Source: Crenothrix polyspora (GTDB lineage: Bacteria; Pseudomonadota; Gammaproteobacteria; Methylococcales; Methylomonadaceae). From it: 13,617 nt of DNA. The translations under genes were made by a program, and so were the position numbers. The stretch is taken from NCBI GenBank assembly GCA_945903675.1, contig CAMDOP010000059.1:1-13617 (forward strand), read 5' to 3'. The notes below the pieces were generated by a model. It was given only the letters and a program-made list of their open reading frames with translations. It did no database searches and was not told the DNA's origin. This document shows positions 13,028-13,617 of this stretch, one piece after another (within the stretch, counting starts at the first letter, position 1; each line of letters begins with the position of its first letter).

Positions 13028-13617
13028 TTAACCTTTATTTCGCATTTTCATTGCAGGTGTAATAATTACATCCCCGCCTTTAGCGCCAGGAACAGATCCT
13101 TTAACCAAAATTAAATTTCTTTCAGCATCAACAGCATGAATAGTAAGGTTCTGTATGGTACGTTTAACAGCACCAAGATGACCTTCCATTTTTTTACCCT
13201 TAAATACACGACCAGGAGTTTGACACATTCCGATAGAACCAAGAACCCTGTGTGAACGAGAGTTACCATGCGTAGCATCTTGCATACTAAAGTGATGTCG
13301 CTTAATACCACCAGCAAAACCTTTACCAATACTTGTACCTTGCACATCAACAATTTGGCCAGCTGAAAAAATATCAATGGTTAATAAAGCACCTGTAGAT
13401 AAATCCTCACCCTCACCTTCTTCTAGCCTGAACTCCCACAAACCTCGTCCAGCAGTAAGATTAGCTGCAGCATAATGCCCAGCCATTGCTTTATTTACTC
13501 TAGAAGCTTTCTTATCACCAGCAGTCACTTGGATTGATCTATAACCATCAATCTCAACACTTTTAACTTGGCTAACTCTGTTTGAGTCAATTTGGAGAAC
13601 AGTAACCGGAACAGATG
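13028..13617 (-). CDS. rplC: 50S ribosomal protein L3, N-terminus beyond the window
   Basis: L3 helps initiate large-subunit assembly and sends a loop toward the peptidyl transferase centre. The frame is open to the right edge. The residues before the in-frame GTG at 13528 (S-V-P-V-T-V-L-Q-I and on to GYRSIQVT) align with E. coli L3 from about residue 21, so that GTG is internal and about 20 N-terminal residues are missing. Visible blocks are KAMAGHYAAANL, GTSIGKGFAGGIKRHHF, QDATHGNSRSHRVLGSIG and QTPGRVFKGKKM. The glutamine before TPG corresponds to the one methylated by PrmB in E. coli. rpsJ would be expected just upstream. Confidence 0.98.
   Translation of the reverse strand, partial: SVPVTVLQIDSNRVSQVKSVEIDGYRSIQVTAGDKKASRVNKAMAGHYAAANLTAGRGLWEFRLEEGEGEDLSTGALLTIDIFSAGQIVDVQGTSIGKGFAGGIKRHHFSMQDATHGNSRSHRVLGSIGMCQTPGRVFKGKKMEGHLGAVKRTIQNLTIHAVDAERNLILVKGSVPGAKGGDVIITPAMKMRNKG

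Noticed and set aside
1..13617. CRISPR array, tRNA or rRNA gene, riboswitch, or an inserted accessory gene
   Set aside because: None seen; the genes are contiguous and in canonical order from rplC to rplQ.

Overview
The window is almost entirely one long minus-strand gene block, the S10-spc-alpha ribosomal protein supercluster of a bacterium. Transcription runs from the right edge to the left. The order is rplC (5' end beyond the window), rplD, rplW, rplB, rpsS, rplV, rpsC, rplP, rpmC, rpsQ (S10 part); rplN, rplX, rplE, rpsN, rpsH, rplF, rplR, rpsE, rpmD, rplO, secY, rpmJ (spc part); rpsM, rpsK, rpsD, rpoA, rplQ (alpha part). The order is canonical, with no insertion, loss or broken gene inside it. 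Gaps are mostly under 40 nt; the largest is 78 nt, between rpmJ and rpsM. All products are ribosomal proteins except SecY (protein translocation pore) and RpoA (RNA polymerase alpha subunit).

The organism is most likely an AT-rich gammaproteobacterium. The RpoA C-terminal domain, SecY, S4, S11 and L14 resemble the E. coli proteins closely from memory. S14 is the long 101-residue form without zinc cysteines, and L36 is the zinc-binding form. Base composition is AT-rich, extremely so between genes. This could fit a symbiont or a streamlined lineage, but I cannot name a genus.

The block ends at a strong intrinsic terminator (549-578) just after rplQ. Beyond it lies about 440 nt of very AT-rich DNA with no credible intact gene. 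At the left edge is the first 14 codons of a transposase that looks like the IS30 family, with its own ribosome binding site. A short plus-strand stretch (191-241) may be the remnant of an IS3-type transposase end. The DNA just beyond this essential operon therefore looks like a landing site for mobile elements.

The regulatory signals I can support are an extended -10 promoter with 17-bp spacing between rpmJ and rpsM, a small hairpin over the rpsM Shine-Dalgarno sequence, GTG starts with good Shine-Dalgarno sequences for secY and rpsS, and stop/start overlaps at three gene junctions. I see no new biological system. The points worth a second look are the mobile-element edge and the rpmJ-rpsM control region.
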